Shown here piece by piece: positions 21,156 to 32,869 of a stretch of DNA of 64,000 bases. Below the pieces are notes generated by a model. The model worked only from the letters and a program-made list of their open reading frames with translations. It was not told where the DNA came from and searched no databases. This DNA is from Anastatus disparis. Lineage: Eukaryota > Arthropoda > Insecta > Hymenoptera > Eupelmidae. Each line of letters starts with the position of its first letter. Position 1 is the stretch's first letter. The translations under genes were made by a program, and so were the position numbers. Location of the stretch: assembly GCA_017163975.1 (NCBI GenBank), contig JAFFSR010000317.1:986001-1050000 (forward strand), written 5' to 3'.

Positions 21156-22681
21156 TATAGTACATATTTTTGACGTATTTTTTACCGTAGAATTGAAAAA
21201 TGCTATCAAATCTATTAAAATTAGCTTCAGTGAGGCATGCGTGGCAAAAAAACACTAAAAAGCGTTAAAAAAGTAGTTTTTTCGACTTTTAGATATGGCG
21301 CACCACGCCGACAAATCTGAAAAAAAATCTCACATTTTAAGATTATTTTTTCAAAACTTTCTACTAAATATTTTTTTTACACCTTCAAATGGCGAGTTTT
21401 TAGAGCGATTTTAAGATTTTAGAAACTTTTTTAGGTTAGGTCGCCCAGTTAAAAATTCAAGGTAAGCATTTTTTTTATGGGTATTTATGCAAAAATTATG
21501 TAAAAATTTCTCTAGACTTAGTAATAATAATTAAGGTGTCAAAAACCAAAATTAATGAAAAAACACGTTTTTGGTGGTGGGGGAAGGGGGGGGTTGATAA
21601 TCTGAAAATTTATTATTCGATATATGTCGACCATTCATGCAACCGAATTCCAAAACCCCGAGGGGTGTCATTTTGCCTATCTTATCCTATCATACTCTTT
21701 ATGCTCTTACTTCATAATATAACAGTACCAACATGAGTCCATAAAATTCAAGCTATAGTACTAATTGAAATTATATCGTTTCTTTTTTTTCAAATACCTC
21801 AGTACATAAATTAGATACACTAGATTTAGGACCCATTTTGACAATACTTTCCTTTCTCCGTGCAGTTGTTAGTTCTAGTAAACGTCAAATACTGTTTTCG
21901 ATTATTTTATGGTTCGTGATTGAAACACGTGATTGAAAAGAATAAATTCCTATGATATGTTTTCATTGATTCAAATGCAATTTAGTAAAACGAATTCTTA
22001 ATTCATCATGATATAATTAGTATTTTAACAATTTTTATGCATGTAACTTTAATTAATCTCTTTTATGAAAATATAAAAATTTCATTTAGTACAAAACTAC
22101 AATATCAAAATTCATAAGTTTCGGCAATTATTTTTCATTTTAAAATTAGCTAATTTATTTAAAATAATATAATATATGAAAATTCAACCGAGCAATGTTA
22201 GAAGCGAGGTATTTTTTGCTAGTATTGAATTATTTTTAAATCAAAAAGTTCTTAATGCATTGACTATAGATTTAGAACAGATAAGTAATTAAAAAATGAT
22301 ACCTTCTGTTCATACCTTGTCTTCTGAATATAGCTTTGCTCTAATAAATTTTCAAAAAAGAATGACGAGGGAAGAAATTCAATACATAATAATAATAATA
22401 ATAAAATAATAGTGATGTTTATTTTATAGTTTAATTTATTCATAATGTAATTTATTTGTAATTATAATTAATTATTCTAATATTAATTATTAATTTTTTT
22501 ATTTATATTTTCTTTTTTCCAATATTAAAATCTAATTTTTCACGAGTATATTAAGTATGCTAATTTTTTTAGTTAATATTTTTTAAAAATAAATGATTTA
22601 TTATACGTGATAATTAAAAATATTCATAAATCAATAACAGGTTTGTTTATAATACTTTAGTTAAATTTTATCTTTATAAAC

Positions 22682-22682
<1 letters not shown>
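21156..22682. other. AT-rich stretch, no gene recognised
   Basis: No supported reading frame. A small GC hairpin (CCCCGAGGGG near 21657) and an ATT/AAT triplet run near 22390-22405 are present. The 66-codon frame at 21536 has no recognisable content. Segments at about 22425-22640 reappear inverted at about 23930-24330 but in shuffled order, suggesting rearranged copies of another repeat family. Confidence 0.35.

Positions 22683-22726
<44 letters not shown>
22683..22726. repeat. (TA)n microsatellite
   Basis: About 22 uninterrupted TA dinucleotides. Confidence 0.97.
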
Positions 22727-22735
<9 letters not shown>

Positions 22736-22929
22736 TTGTAAAATAAATAAATTAACACTATAGCCTCATTTATTCATTATGTCAATTTTATTGTTAAGTT
22801 AAGAATTTTTCGTTTTTAAAATTTTTAAATTCATAAAAAAAATTCTTATAAAAAAAATTAAATTTGTTTAATATTATTCAATTTAGATCGCAAATTGAAT
22901 AATATTCGCAAGCATTATTTTAATTCTTT

Positions 22930-23530
22930 TCTATTTCGTTTCTCAGAAAATGAGCTCGATAAGAAAATATCGAGTGGCATTTTCTGCGAGGTAAAACTGC
23001 CAATTCAGGCAAGCCGTTGAACCTTGAGTATGCACGCGTGCAGCTTCAAACACTGTACATCATGCATGATCACGACCAAACTGGCCAATGAGAGTTCTTG
23101 TTTCTCTCCTACCTCTATGTTGAAGTGGGCGCGAAGTAAGTTATCTCATTGAAGCTCGCGGACCTCTGGGGTAGAACGCCACCGGCCTTCGCAAGCAGTA
23201 GTTGCCGAGAGCAATTACCACCGCCAGGTGAAATCAGGACAGACGACTAAGTCGTGGGAGCAAGAGAGAGAATGAAGGAGCGGGGCGAGGACGGAGTGGC
23301 CTAACTCAGCGTACTTGGCCGGCGCCGGCAATAATGATATCTTATAAGTGTAGTATAGCGCGTCGGGTCTATTTTTGTTATTTATTTAATTGATTCCTTT
23401 AAACTCGCGTATAAAGTGCCAATGTCACTGCCATCCAGCGGAGAAAGACAGGAGCAGCCAGCTAATTTAAGTTAAGTATTTTAAGTTTAGTTTCATTAAA
23501 TAATAAAGAAAATATATAATAAGTGAATAG
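22930..23530. other. GC-richer block with hairpin and TATA-like words, unassigned
   Basis: A local rise in GC includes a hairpin (GAAAATGAGCTCGATA against TATCGAGTGGCATTTTC, about 22947-22985), a TCTTATAAG word near 23340 and an AATAAAG word near 23504. It resembles a promoter-to-polyadenylation block such as a solo LTR, but I find neither matching ends nor a duplicated copy, so the nature is open. Confidence 0.25.
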
Positions 23531-24365
23531 AAGTAAATTCATTTTTTTAAATTTTGGTTATATCGAAATTCATAAAAAGTTTAATCACTGTAAATTAAAA
23601 TTTGTTGACAATCTTAATAAAAGCATCATTAATATTTCGATTTAAAAAAATTGAAATTCTGAAAATTCAAAATGAATCTATAAGGCTTCCAATATAATAC
23701 CAAAATTGCTAAACCACTTAATCAAAGTTTCTATCCAATAAATATTGATTATTAAGAGATGTAAAATAAGTAAGTTTAAGTCACCATGAAAAGGCACTAA
23801 AGGTAAATAGAAAATAAAAGGCTTTCTTTTAAGGGACTAAGAGAAATTTTGTTTCACTCTCACTCTTTTTCTCCCGTATATAAAAATTTAGTTTTCAGGC
23901 GGGTTTTCCAAAAAAATAACATAACCTGAAAACCCACCTTAATATTTATAAATTACATTATGAATAAATTAAACTATAAAATAAACAACACTATTATTTA
24001 ATAATTAATATTTTTCATTATAACGTATAAGAAATAATTCATTTTTTTACATTTAGATCCCTTTTATAAGGAGTATATGAACATGCATGCTACATGTTAA
24101 CATGCTTTGAGAATAAAATATTGTATAGAAGCAGTGTTGAAGTCTTCAAAATTAAATGATTGCAATGATAGCAACAATAGCAACAAATCATTAAAATAAA
24201 TTAAAAATAAATTATTTAAATTTATTTTCAAAAAATATTCATTAAAATAACGAGCATACTTAATATACTTGTAAAATATTAGATTTTAATATTAAAAAAA
24301 ATAAAACATAAGTAAAAAAATAAATAAATAAATATTAAAACAAAAAAAAAGATAAAAAAAAAACT

Positions 24366-24450
24366 GTTTCTGACCGAGAGTTGAATTTGCGTCTTTAAAA
24401 GGAAAAGCGCGAACGAAGCGCACTAGACTAAACCTGCTTCGAGATACCTC
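24366..24450 (-). repeat. tRNA-like SINE fragment with A and B boxes
   Basis: On the minus strand TAGTCTAGTGCG (24419-24430) fits a pol III A box. About 42 bp later AATTCAACTCTCGG resembles a decayed B box and leads to GGTCAGAAACAG and a run of nine T, a pol III terminator. No cloverleaf can be completed, so this is a tRNA-derived repeat, not a tRNA gene. Confidence 0.35.
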
Positions 24451-24639
24451 TGGCGTAAAGTGATACATGCTTATCTGCCCCCCATTTGTTTATAATAATT
24501 TGATTTCAAGTTTAAAATTTATTCTTAATAGTTTTAAAGATTATATCAATCACTAAAGATTCAATAATTTTTCTAAAAAATTGCTATTTTAACCCTCAGA
24601 AGCGTCCATTTTTCTATTAGCTATTTTGACATGAAAACT

Positions 24640-24965
24640 CTTACTCGGGGATTTCGGGGGTCGCTGAATACCAATCTGCAAGTAGAATTTTTATTTTTTG
24701 ATTCCAAGATGGCGTATTCAAAATGGCGAGCCATGAAATTATTTATATCGCATATTCTGCTCTAAAAATAACTACTCGGCGGTTTTCGCGGTCGCTGAAC
24801 ACGAATCTGCAAGTTAAATTTCCATTTTTCAGTTCCAAGATGGTGTATTCAAAATGGTGGACCATGAAATTATTTATATCGCATATTCTGCTCTAAAAAT
24901 AACTATTTGGGGGTTTTCGCGGTCGCTGAATACGAATCCGCAAGTAGAATTTTTATTTTTAAGAA
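24640..24965 (+). repeat. Subterminal repeat of the piggyBac element, left
   Basis: About two and a half copies of a ~130-bp unit containing GGTCGCTGAATACGAATCTG, CAAGATGGCGTATTCAAAAT and GCATATTCTGCTCTAAAAAT. The inverted counterpart at 28860-29030 has one and a half units. Confidence 0.8.
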
Positions 24966-25483
24966 TCTTAAATGAGAATTCAAATTTTCGATATAAAAAT
25001 TGTTAAAAAGCTACATTTTACCCTCCAAATAGTGAAAAATTCTGACTAAGTAGTACATAATTATAATACTATAGTTACTTTCGTGTGTGCGAAGGTAATT
25101 TGACCCTTTGCACACGAGTGACACGCGAAAAACAAGTTAGACCCTTTGAAGAAGACTAAAAATAAAGATTGACTACACGACAATACTTTGCTAATGTGCT
25201 TAACTTATGTTTTGATTAGTAAATTGTCGTCTTACATTGTTACAATAAAACTTGAGAAACTTTACTTTGCAGTATACTATGTTTGCGATCTAAAATTATG
25301 ATATGATTCCGAAACTAAATCAATAAATTATTCTAATTATCTTGTAATATTTTCTCTAATTTATGATAATATTACTGCATTTGTATGACTCGGTAATAGT
25401 CTACAACTGTCTATCAAATCATATATTATTTTTTGGAAATTTATTCTTTTAAAACAAAAAATTTATTCATTTTTTTTTATAAA

Positions 25484-26925
25484 ATGGTTCGAGAGACCGA
25501 TTTGGCAGAGATTCCAAGTGATGGTGGATCTGATGACGGTTTATGTCCTTCAGATTTAGAAAATGAAGAAAACAATGAATCAAATAGTGATAATGCGAAT
25601 ATTCCATCTGGATTTGTTGAACATTTAAGCGAAATAGTGGATGACACTGATACAGACGAATATGAAAGTGAGGTAGGTCAGGTATGGAAAGAAGTCAGTA
25701 TACCAAGACATGACGTTCCGTTCACAAAAGATTTTGGCCCGAATATTCCAGATGATGCAAAAACACCATTAGACATCTATCTTTGTTTATTCCCACATGA
25801 TTTATTAGACATTATCGTAGAACAAACTAATTTATATATGCAACAAAAAAAATGTACTCAATCTCCGATAGCAAAAAACGAATTACTGATTTTTTTAGGA
25901 ATTAATATTTTGATGGGCGTAAATAAGCTACCATCTTATCGTGACTATTGGTCTACTAATCCTCAACTTTATAATGCGTATATCTCTTATTTGATGAGTG
26001 TGAACCGATTTGGTTGTATTTTAAATTCTTTGCACGTCAATGATAGTTCTAAAGAGCCAAAGAAAGGTAAGCCTGGTTATGATGAGTTGTACGAAATAAG
26101 ACCAATCATAGATACTTTGAATAAAATGTTTATGAAATGTTGGAAACCTGGAAATTATCAAACCATTGATAAATCCATGGTAAAATTCAAAGGAAGGAGC
26201 AGTGTGAAGCAGTATAAGCCTACGAGACCTATAAAAAGAGGCTTCAAAATTTGGACAAGGGCTCATGAATCTGGTTATATTTGTCAATTTCAAGTATATA
26301 CTAGAAAATCGGAAAGCGCGGAAAAACAACTTGGTAGCCTTGTAAAAGATCTTACTAGAGTACTAGTTAGAAATAATCATCATATAGTACAAGACAATTA
26401 TTTTTCAAGCCCAGATCTTTTATTGTCACTAAAAAATGAAAAAATATTTTCTGTTGGTATGATTCGAAAAAATCGTCGTGGTTTACCGGTAAGTGAGGTA
26501 CCTGATCAGACTATGAAGGTAGGAGATTATGAGTATCGAACATCGAATGATGGACTTTGCTAAGTAAAATGGTTTGATGAAAAACCAGTACACTTCTTAT
26601 CTAATTATCATGACCCAACTGAAGTTTCTGTAACTCAGCGTAGATAGAAAGATGAATCTCTCTTAACATTAAACTGTCCATCTTTATGTAATAATTTTAA
26701 TTCACACATGGGACATGTAGATGAATGAGATCGCAAGATTGCTACTTATAAAATAGATCGAGAATGCAAAAGGTGGTACATGCGATTTTTCTGGTATTTT
26801 CAAGATAAAGTAGTATGCAATAGTCACGTTTTATATTTGAAAAAAAATTTAGAGCCATCTTTTACGCTCAAAATGTTTCGATTGCGTCTTGTAGAACAAA
26901 TAATCAGAAAAAAATTCTCAAAATA
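25484..26925 (+). pseudogene. piggyBac transposase with three in-frame stops
   Basis: The ATG at 25484 begins MVRETDLAEI and an acidic N-terminus. The DDE_Tnp_1_7-type body follows: PLDIYLCLFP, NELLIFLGINILMG, YWSTNPQLYN, TIDKSMVKFKGRS (usual form IDEAM.PFKGR, first catalytic Asp) and HHIVQDNYFSS (second Asp). After the TAA at 26561-26563 the same frame still encodes the conserved VKWFDEKPVHFLSNYH, then a TAG (26645-26647), then HMGHVDE, where the third Asp region is broken by TGA (26726-26728). KIDRECKRWYMRFFWYF follows. The frame ends near 26925 without the Cys-rich C-terminus. There are no frameshifts, so decay is by point mutation. It cannot make a full transposase. Confidence 0.88.
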
Positions 26926-26929
26926 ACTA

Positions 26930-27290
26930 AAATATAAAATATAAATAAAAAATAAAAGTAAAAAAATCAATAAAAAAGTTTTAAAAAAACGCTGCCAAGT
27001 GCTTTGGCGGAATGCTTTCTCATAGAGCTCTTTGAGTTTCATTAATTTTTTATATTTATTTAAATGTGATTTTAATATTAAAAAATTGTCTAACATTAAT
27101 ATTTACTCATATTGTACTTTATAAATTTCGAACATATACGCTAGCTGTTTGCTTTTTCAACATTTATAATTTATTTTTAATCATCAAGTAATGCAAAAAA
27201 ATTTGTTCTATTGAAAAAATGATATAATGTAGTAATAAAAAGAATAATGACAACAAAATTTCTAATCTTTATAAAATGCAATCATATTTA
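26930..27290. other. AT-rich filler inside the piggyBac element
   Basis: No reading frame or repeat that I can name. It leads into the ~165-bp tandem array. Confidence 0.4.
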
Positions 27291-27299
27291 TATATAAAT

Positions 27300-28600
27300 A
27301 CAGTTCATGTTTATGGCTCTATAAAAAAACTACTCTATGAATACCAATTTTCAATAGCTTCCCGCCTAGTTATACAAAAACATAGATGGTATACAAAATT
27401 TGAAGCAAATCCATCGAGTAATTTTCGAGATCTAACTGGTTAAATAAATAACATTTTCTTTTCAAAATTTCTTTTTCAAAATTTTAAGAATGCTCTAAAA
27501 TTAAAACTACACTATGAAAATCAATTTTTAAAAATTTCCCTTCTTTTGGCAGTCGCAAATAATTTCCCTGCAATTTTTAAAACAAATCTATCGAGTACTT
27601 TACTTAGAATAAAAAAAATAAGAAAAGAAGAATCGAAATTTTTTTTTAAATCTTTAAAATTCTGTAAAATTGTAACCACACTAAGAAAATTAGTTTTCAA
27701 AAGCTTATTTTTTCAGACAATAGCGAATTAATTGTATAAAAATTTTGGAGAAAATTTATAGTATGGTTAACGCAAAAAAGAAAATAAATGAAAAATAAAA
27801 ATTTTTTTGAAAATTTTCAAAGAGCTTTAAAATTAAAACTGCGCTGAGAAAATTAGTTTTCCAAAGCTTGTTTTCTTCAGATAGTAGCGAATTAATTGCA
27901 TACAAATTTTGGAGCAAATCTATCGAATGGTTTTCGTAAAATAGAAAAAAATTAAAAATAAAAATTTTTTAAAAAATTTTTAAAATGCTCTAAAACTAAA
28001 AGTGCGCTAAGAAAATTAGTTTACAAAATTTTTTATACTTTTGGCAGTTGAAATTAAGTTCCATAGAAATTTTCGAACAAATTCTTCGAGTAGTTTACGT
28101 AAAATACAAAAAAAATGAAAAATCGAAATTTTTTAAAAATTCTTAAAATGATTCTAAAAAAAAAACTACACTGAAAAAACCAATTCTCAATAGCTTCCAC
28201 ATCAGTTCATCAAAAAATTGAATTGTATGGAAAATTTGAAGTAAATCCATCGAGTAGTTTTTAAGATTTTATTGGCTTAATAAATAGAAACATTTTTTTT
28301 TTAATTTCAAAATGCTATAAAATTAAAACTAAGCTAAGAAAATCAGTTTTTAAAAATTCATTTTATCCGGGCAATCACAAATAAATTCCATGCAAATTTT
28401 GAAGCAAATTCATCGAGTAGTAAACAAAAAAAAAACAAAAAACGAAAAATCGAATTTTTTTTTTTTTTTTTAAACCTTAAAATGAAAACTACGCTAGAAG
28501 AACCAATTATCAATAGCTTTCCAGCAAGTTAGTCACAAAACTAAATTCCATGCAAAGTTAGAAGCAAATCCATCGAGTAGTTCTCGAGATACAGTTTACT
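27300..28600. repeat. Degenerate tandem array, ~165-bp period, inside piggyBac
   Basis: The phrase GAAGCAAATCCATCGAGTAG, in varying states of decay, occurs at about 27405, 27580, 27745, 27912, 28070, 28235, 28400 and 28558. Each is followed about 60 bp later by an AAAATTAGTTTTCAAAAGCTT-like phrase. Divergence between units is high, so the array is old. Confidence 0.75.
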
Positions 28601-28614
28601 AACTGAATTCATAC

Positions 28615-28616
28615 AT

Positions 28617-28659
<43 letters not shown>
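28615..28659. repeat. (AC)n microsatellite
   Basis: About 20 CA repeats followed by ATACAGACATTTTCTGG. Confidence 0.96.
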
Positions 28660-28663
<4 letters not shown>

Positions 28664-28854
28664 GACATTTTCTGGAAACCACTTTTTTCGGCTCACCGAG
28701 TTCAAATATGTACAAATTAATGAAAAAATAGAAAAAAATTTTTTTTATCGATACAATGCTTTCTCTATGAGAAAGCAAAAGGAGCTACACGTTTACTACG
28801 TCCGTGTCGTTAGCTCTGGATAACGCTAAAAATAAGCTATCTAGGAAAAAAAGA

Positions 28855-29110
28855 AAATTCTACTTACAGATTCGTATTCAGCGACTACGTGAACCCCCCG
28901 AGTAGTTACTTTTAGAGCAGAATATGTGATCTAAATAATTTCATGGTCCGCCATTTTGAATACGCCATCTTGGAATTAAAAAATTAAAATCCTACTTGCA
29001 GATCCATATTCAGCGACCGCAAAACCCCTGTGCACCAAGATTTAGAGAAAAATACTAAGTTTTTAACATTTTCACCCGCAAATTTGAATCCGCCATTTTG
29101 AATTTTGAAA
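28855..29110 (-). repeat. Subterminal repeat of the piggyBac element, right
   Basis: Inverted relatives of the left subterminal units: AGATTCGTATTCAGCGAC, GAATACGCCATCTTGGAATT and GATCCATATTCAGCGACCGC. Confidence 0.8.
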
Positions 29111-29420
29111 AAGTGACCCCGGAATCGTAATCAGCACACCTTAAAATCCCTAGGTATAAATTTTGGTGAAAATTGAACAATAAATAGGCTCTACAATGAT
29201 TTTTTCTGAAAAATCATTGTTTTTTGTTGTTTGTTTATTAATAACAATTTAAGGACACATTAAATGGTAATTTTTATGAGACACTGCTGTAGGAAAACCT
29301 CTTAGCTTTCAGAAAAACCAATAACCATCAATGGATACCAATAAATAAAACTTTTACAGAGAAAAATATCCAATAGAATATGTGGTACACCGTAAGTATC
29401 ACTGTGCTTGTAAGGGTTAA

Positions 29421-30312
29421 CAGTATAATAAGATCGCATTTTGGTTACTTTCTCTCTACCCTCCCCTTCCTCCTTTTAAAGCAGGCACTACTCGATTAGC
29501 TACATAACCGTTGAATTCACTTGAGTGCCACGTAAAAATCTCGTGGATCACAAGTAATTTTATTATTGATGCATCGCCATGTTAATGCTACCGGGAGCCC
29601 ACGTAATTTTAAGTTGACCGTCAAGAAAAAATTACACCTTTTGTATATTATTTTTAGACGGATACTAATCATCTATTAAAACCATGGGTAGCATAGAAAA
29701 ATCACTTGTTTCTTCGATAATATTTGGTGAAGAAATATCCCGTAATAATCACTCAAAATTTCATAGAATAATAACATGATTTTTTTCTCTATGTATAAAT
29801 TTCAATTTTGTAACAATAATTTATTTAAATAATTTTACAAAATTATATATCCGTTAAATTAAAAATCTCAAATGTATTCTAAGTAAAAAATGACTTTAAC
29901 ACTTACATATTATCTCCCGGTATATCTGTAATTTTATATAGCATGAAAGTTTATAACAGAAACTTGCAAAAAGAAAACAAACTTACGTATCGATGTTACT
30001 TGAGTAACATTTACAAATTTAAACAAATATATTTAAATCTAGTTAGTCTAAAAATTTGAATATTGGATACTTTGATTATTTTTGAAGAACTAGTCATCAC
30101 TCTATTATATTCTCATTTCTCATAATTATTTTTGGGAAGTCAAAAGGTATTTGATAATTTAATTGTCACTAGAATGGGGGTTAAATAAAAATAATGCTTG
30201 TCAAAAGTTTGACAATCCATTAACAAAAAACTTTTTCATTTCACAATAATTATTTATTATAAATAAATTTTATGCGAACAGAATTTATTCAATTACATTT
30301 CTTTTATTTCCA
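29421..30312. other. AT-rich stretch, nothing recognised
   Basis: No supported gene, RNA or repeat in this ~0.9 kb between the piggyBac end and the palindromic element. Confidence 0.4.
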
Positions 30313-31126
30313 CCCTATTGAAAAAATCCAGATGGATATCCACGTGGGTATCCATGTGGATGAACATGGGTTCCACGTGGGTTCAAATGAAAATCCGCGT
30401 GGATGATCCACTCGGATATCCATGTGGATCATCGACGTGGATTTTCCAGATAAAATAACGTAGATTTTGAAGGTATACGTTATTTCATCTTAATTTGTTG
30501 TTAATAATTTTAATTGGGAATTCATAATCGAATTCCAATTAGAATTATGGAAATTCAACGTAAATTTATGGATATTTATAAGTGACTTAATATTGTTTTA
30601 GAATAAAATTTTCTTATGTTTTTTATTGCAACTCGTAAAAATATCTATTATGTTCATTAAATAAAATAGAACGCGAGAAAGCAGGCTGAATGATCGTCGT
30701 TTTAGACCAAATGAAACTGCCAGTTTATAAGCTCCAAACTCTTTTGTTCTATTTGTGCGCATTTGCTTGCCATAAGAAAGTCAATAGACAAAAAGTGTGG
30801 TAGCCCCCTTGCGGTTAATTATGGGTACTATTATATAAATGTGTATATTCATATTCGATGTTTAGCCACCAGGGGACTACCACGCTTTCTGTCTATTGAC
30901 TTTTTTTATGGCAAGCGAATACGCACGAAAAGAATAAAAGAGTTTTGAGCTTATAAACTAGCAGTTTCATTTGGTCTCAAACGACGATCATTCGGCCTTC
31001 TTTTTTACGTTCTATTTTATTTAATGAACATCATAGATATTTTTACAAGTCGCAATGAAAAACATTAGAAAATTTTATTCTAAAACAATATTTAGTCACT
31101 TATAAATATCCATAAATTTACGTTAA

Positions 31127-31501
31127 GAGCAGACGGGATTCGCTGTCCTTGTCTAATTGCGATTTTTGTTATTCACTCAAGTATTAATCAGTGTATCTGC
31201 AAATTGAAGGTTAAGCGCGATAGATATTATTATTACAAATACGTGTGCACAAAAAAAAATCCACCACTTTAAGAAAAGTAAGGAACGCCGAAGTAAGAGT
31301 TTATGTTTATAATATTTTCGCGTTCCTTACTTTTCTCAAAAACAATGCGGTAGAATTTTTTCTTCTTGTGCATAGATGTTCATAATAATAATATATATTG
31401 CACTCAACCTTTAATTTGAAGATACACCGATAAATACTTGAGTAAATAACAAAAAACTCAATTTTTACTCGGTCGGTATCAGATTCTACTCCGGCCTGAT
31501 C
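31127..31501. mobile_element. TTAA-flanked palindromic MITE (375 bp)
   Basis: TTAA precedes (31123-31126) and follows (31502-31505) a foldback sequence with ends GAGCAGACGGGA and, inverted, GATCAGGCCGGA. The left arm of the host palindrome shows the empty site as TACGTTGAATTT, against TACGTTAA..TTAAATTT here. Internal arms such as GCGTTCCTTACTTTTCT against AGAAAAGTAAGGAACGC are strong. Confidence 0.7.
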
Positions 31502-31612
31502 TTAAATTTCTATAATTTTAATTAGGATTCCATTATGAATTTTCAATTGAAATTATTAACAACAAATTTAGATGAAATAACGTTCACCTTCTTCAAAATT
31601 TACGTTATTTAA

Positions 31613-31994
31613 GAGGAGGTCACATATCTCTGTCCTTTTCTAATCAAAGAAATGATTTTTTTACAAAAACTAATAACTTTATCAAAAAATGAAGAGAAAG
31701 CCGCATCTTGTATCAAAAAAAGGAATATTTTCTTTGATAGGAAAAAATTAATTTTATTGCTTCGTTCTTAAAAAAACCTTGAAAAACCAAACTGTCCACC
31801 CTAACCTCTATGATTTAAGTTTTTCAAGGTTTTCTTGAAAACGAAGCAATAAAATTAATTCTTTCTTATCAAAGAAAATATTGCTTTTTTTATTACGAGA
31901 TGCGGCTTTCTCTTCATTTTTTGCTAATTTTATTAGTTTCTGTAAAAAAACTCAATTCTTTGATTAGAAAAGGACAGAGATACGTGACCTCCTC
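31613..31994. mobile_element. TTAA-flanked palindromic MITE (382 bp)
   Basis: TTAA at 31609-31612 and 31995-31998 flank GAGGAGGTCACATATCTCTG and its inverted copy. The arms, about 170 bp each, match through AATCAAAGAA, AAAGCCGCATCTTG and GCAATAAAATTAATT around a short loop near 31800. The empty site in the opposite arm of the host palindrome reads GTTATTTTATCTGG. Non-coding, probably mobilised by a TTAA-specific transposase. Confidence 0.8.
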
Positions 31995-32823
31995 TTAATC
32001 TGGAAAATCCACGTGGATGATCCACATGGATATCCGAGTGGATCATCCCCGCGGATTTCCATTTGAATTCACGTGGAATTCATGTTCATCCACATGAATA
32101 TCCACATGAATCATCCACGTGGATATCCATCTGGATATTTTTTCATAGGGTATATATATGATATGAATATTTATTTTAAAATATATAATATCACAGGCCC
32201 ACAAAATGAAAAAAAATGTCTAAACTTTTGACCGGACATACATATTCCCATGTACTTTTCGACGCTGAATCCGAATCTGTAATAAAAATATAGGGTTTTC
32301 CTACCTTTTCTCAGAGTTTTATTGAAAAAAACCTGATTTTTTACGGTTTTTTTGCGGTTTTTCGAGTCTAGAAAAAACAAATCATGAGATACGGTTAATT
32401 GGACTTCAAAATCGAATTCTACGGGAAAAAATACACGGAAAACCATACCTTCAAATTTTTTTAACGCGATTCTAGTCCTCTGTATGGGGCTGAAAAGATG
32501 AGGAAATCGGTAAAAGTCGAAATTTTGCCTAAAATGGATTTAAACAATATTAAAATTTAATCATGCGTCTTTTGAAGAGTCGATAAACATTGGAAATACT
32601 ATCCTGGGGGTTTTTCAGATTGCTGATCATGAATTTGAAGTCAGATTGTGTAAAAACTACTTCTAGAGGGCGGTGACAAGAACTGTATATGGTAAATTTA
32701 TCGATTTTTTAAAAATTTTACGTCTGAAATACTAATTTTAGAGTCTTTCACAGCATTGACTGTAAATTCAAGATATTAACTTAGCCTATTGTGTACGTTA
32801 AACTTAACATTTTGTCTATGTTT

Positions 32824-32825
<2 letters not shown>

Positions 32826-32857
<32 letters not shown>
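32826..32857. repeat. (CT)n microsatellite in element II left arm
   Basis: About 16 CT dinucleotides just beyond the transposase stop. The matching (GA)n tracts lie at 34395-34421 and 44779-44802 in the other copies, so the tract belongs to the family. Confidence 0.95.
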
Positions 32858-32859
<2 letters not shown>

Positions 32860-32869
32860 GATGTTTTTT

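Larger units (their letters stand above)
24593..29416 (+). mobile_element. piggyBac-type transposon (4.8 kb), inactive
   Basis: TTAA at 24589-24592 and at 29417-29420 flank ends that are imperfect inverted repeats: CCCTCAGAAGCG on the left, CCCTTACAAGCA inverted on the right. TTAA targets and CCC-starting ~13-bp termini are hallmarks of piggyBac. Subterminal repeats with AAGATGGCGTATTC and GGTCGCTGAATACGAATC occur at 24640-24965 and inverted at 28860-29030, supporting a single unit. The transposase lies at 25484-26925 and carries stops. The rest is a ~165-bp tandem array and AT-rich filler. Confidence 0.8.
30313..32150. mobile_element. Long palindromic element with GTGGATATCCACG-rich ends
   Basis: Left end CCCTATTGAAAAAATCCAG, right end inverted CCCTATGAAAAAATATCCAG. 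The termini consist of overlapping GGATATCCACGTGG words that are themselves palindromic. The whole unit folds on a centre near 30835: the left arm (30313-30830) matches the right arm once two insertions (31127-31501 and 31613-31994) are removed. Without them it is about 1.1 kb. I cannot identify a TSD outside 30313 and 32150. Non-coding. Confidence 0.75.

Noticed and set aside
24366..24450. Functional tRNA gene
   Set aside because: The A box is good, but the B box is decayed and no acceptor stem or cloverleaf can be closed.
30763..30948. 61-codon frame at the centre of a palindrome
   Set aside because: It spans the foldback loop of the 30313-32150 element; coding content is an accident of inverted repeats.
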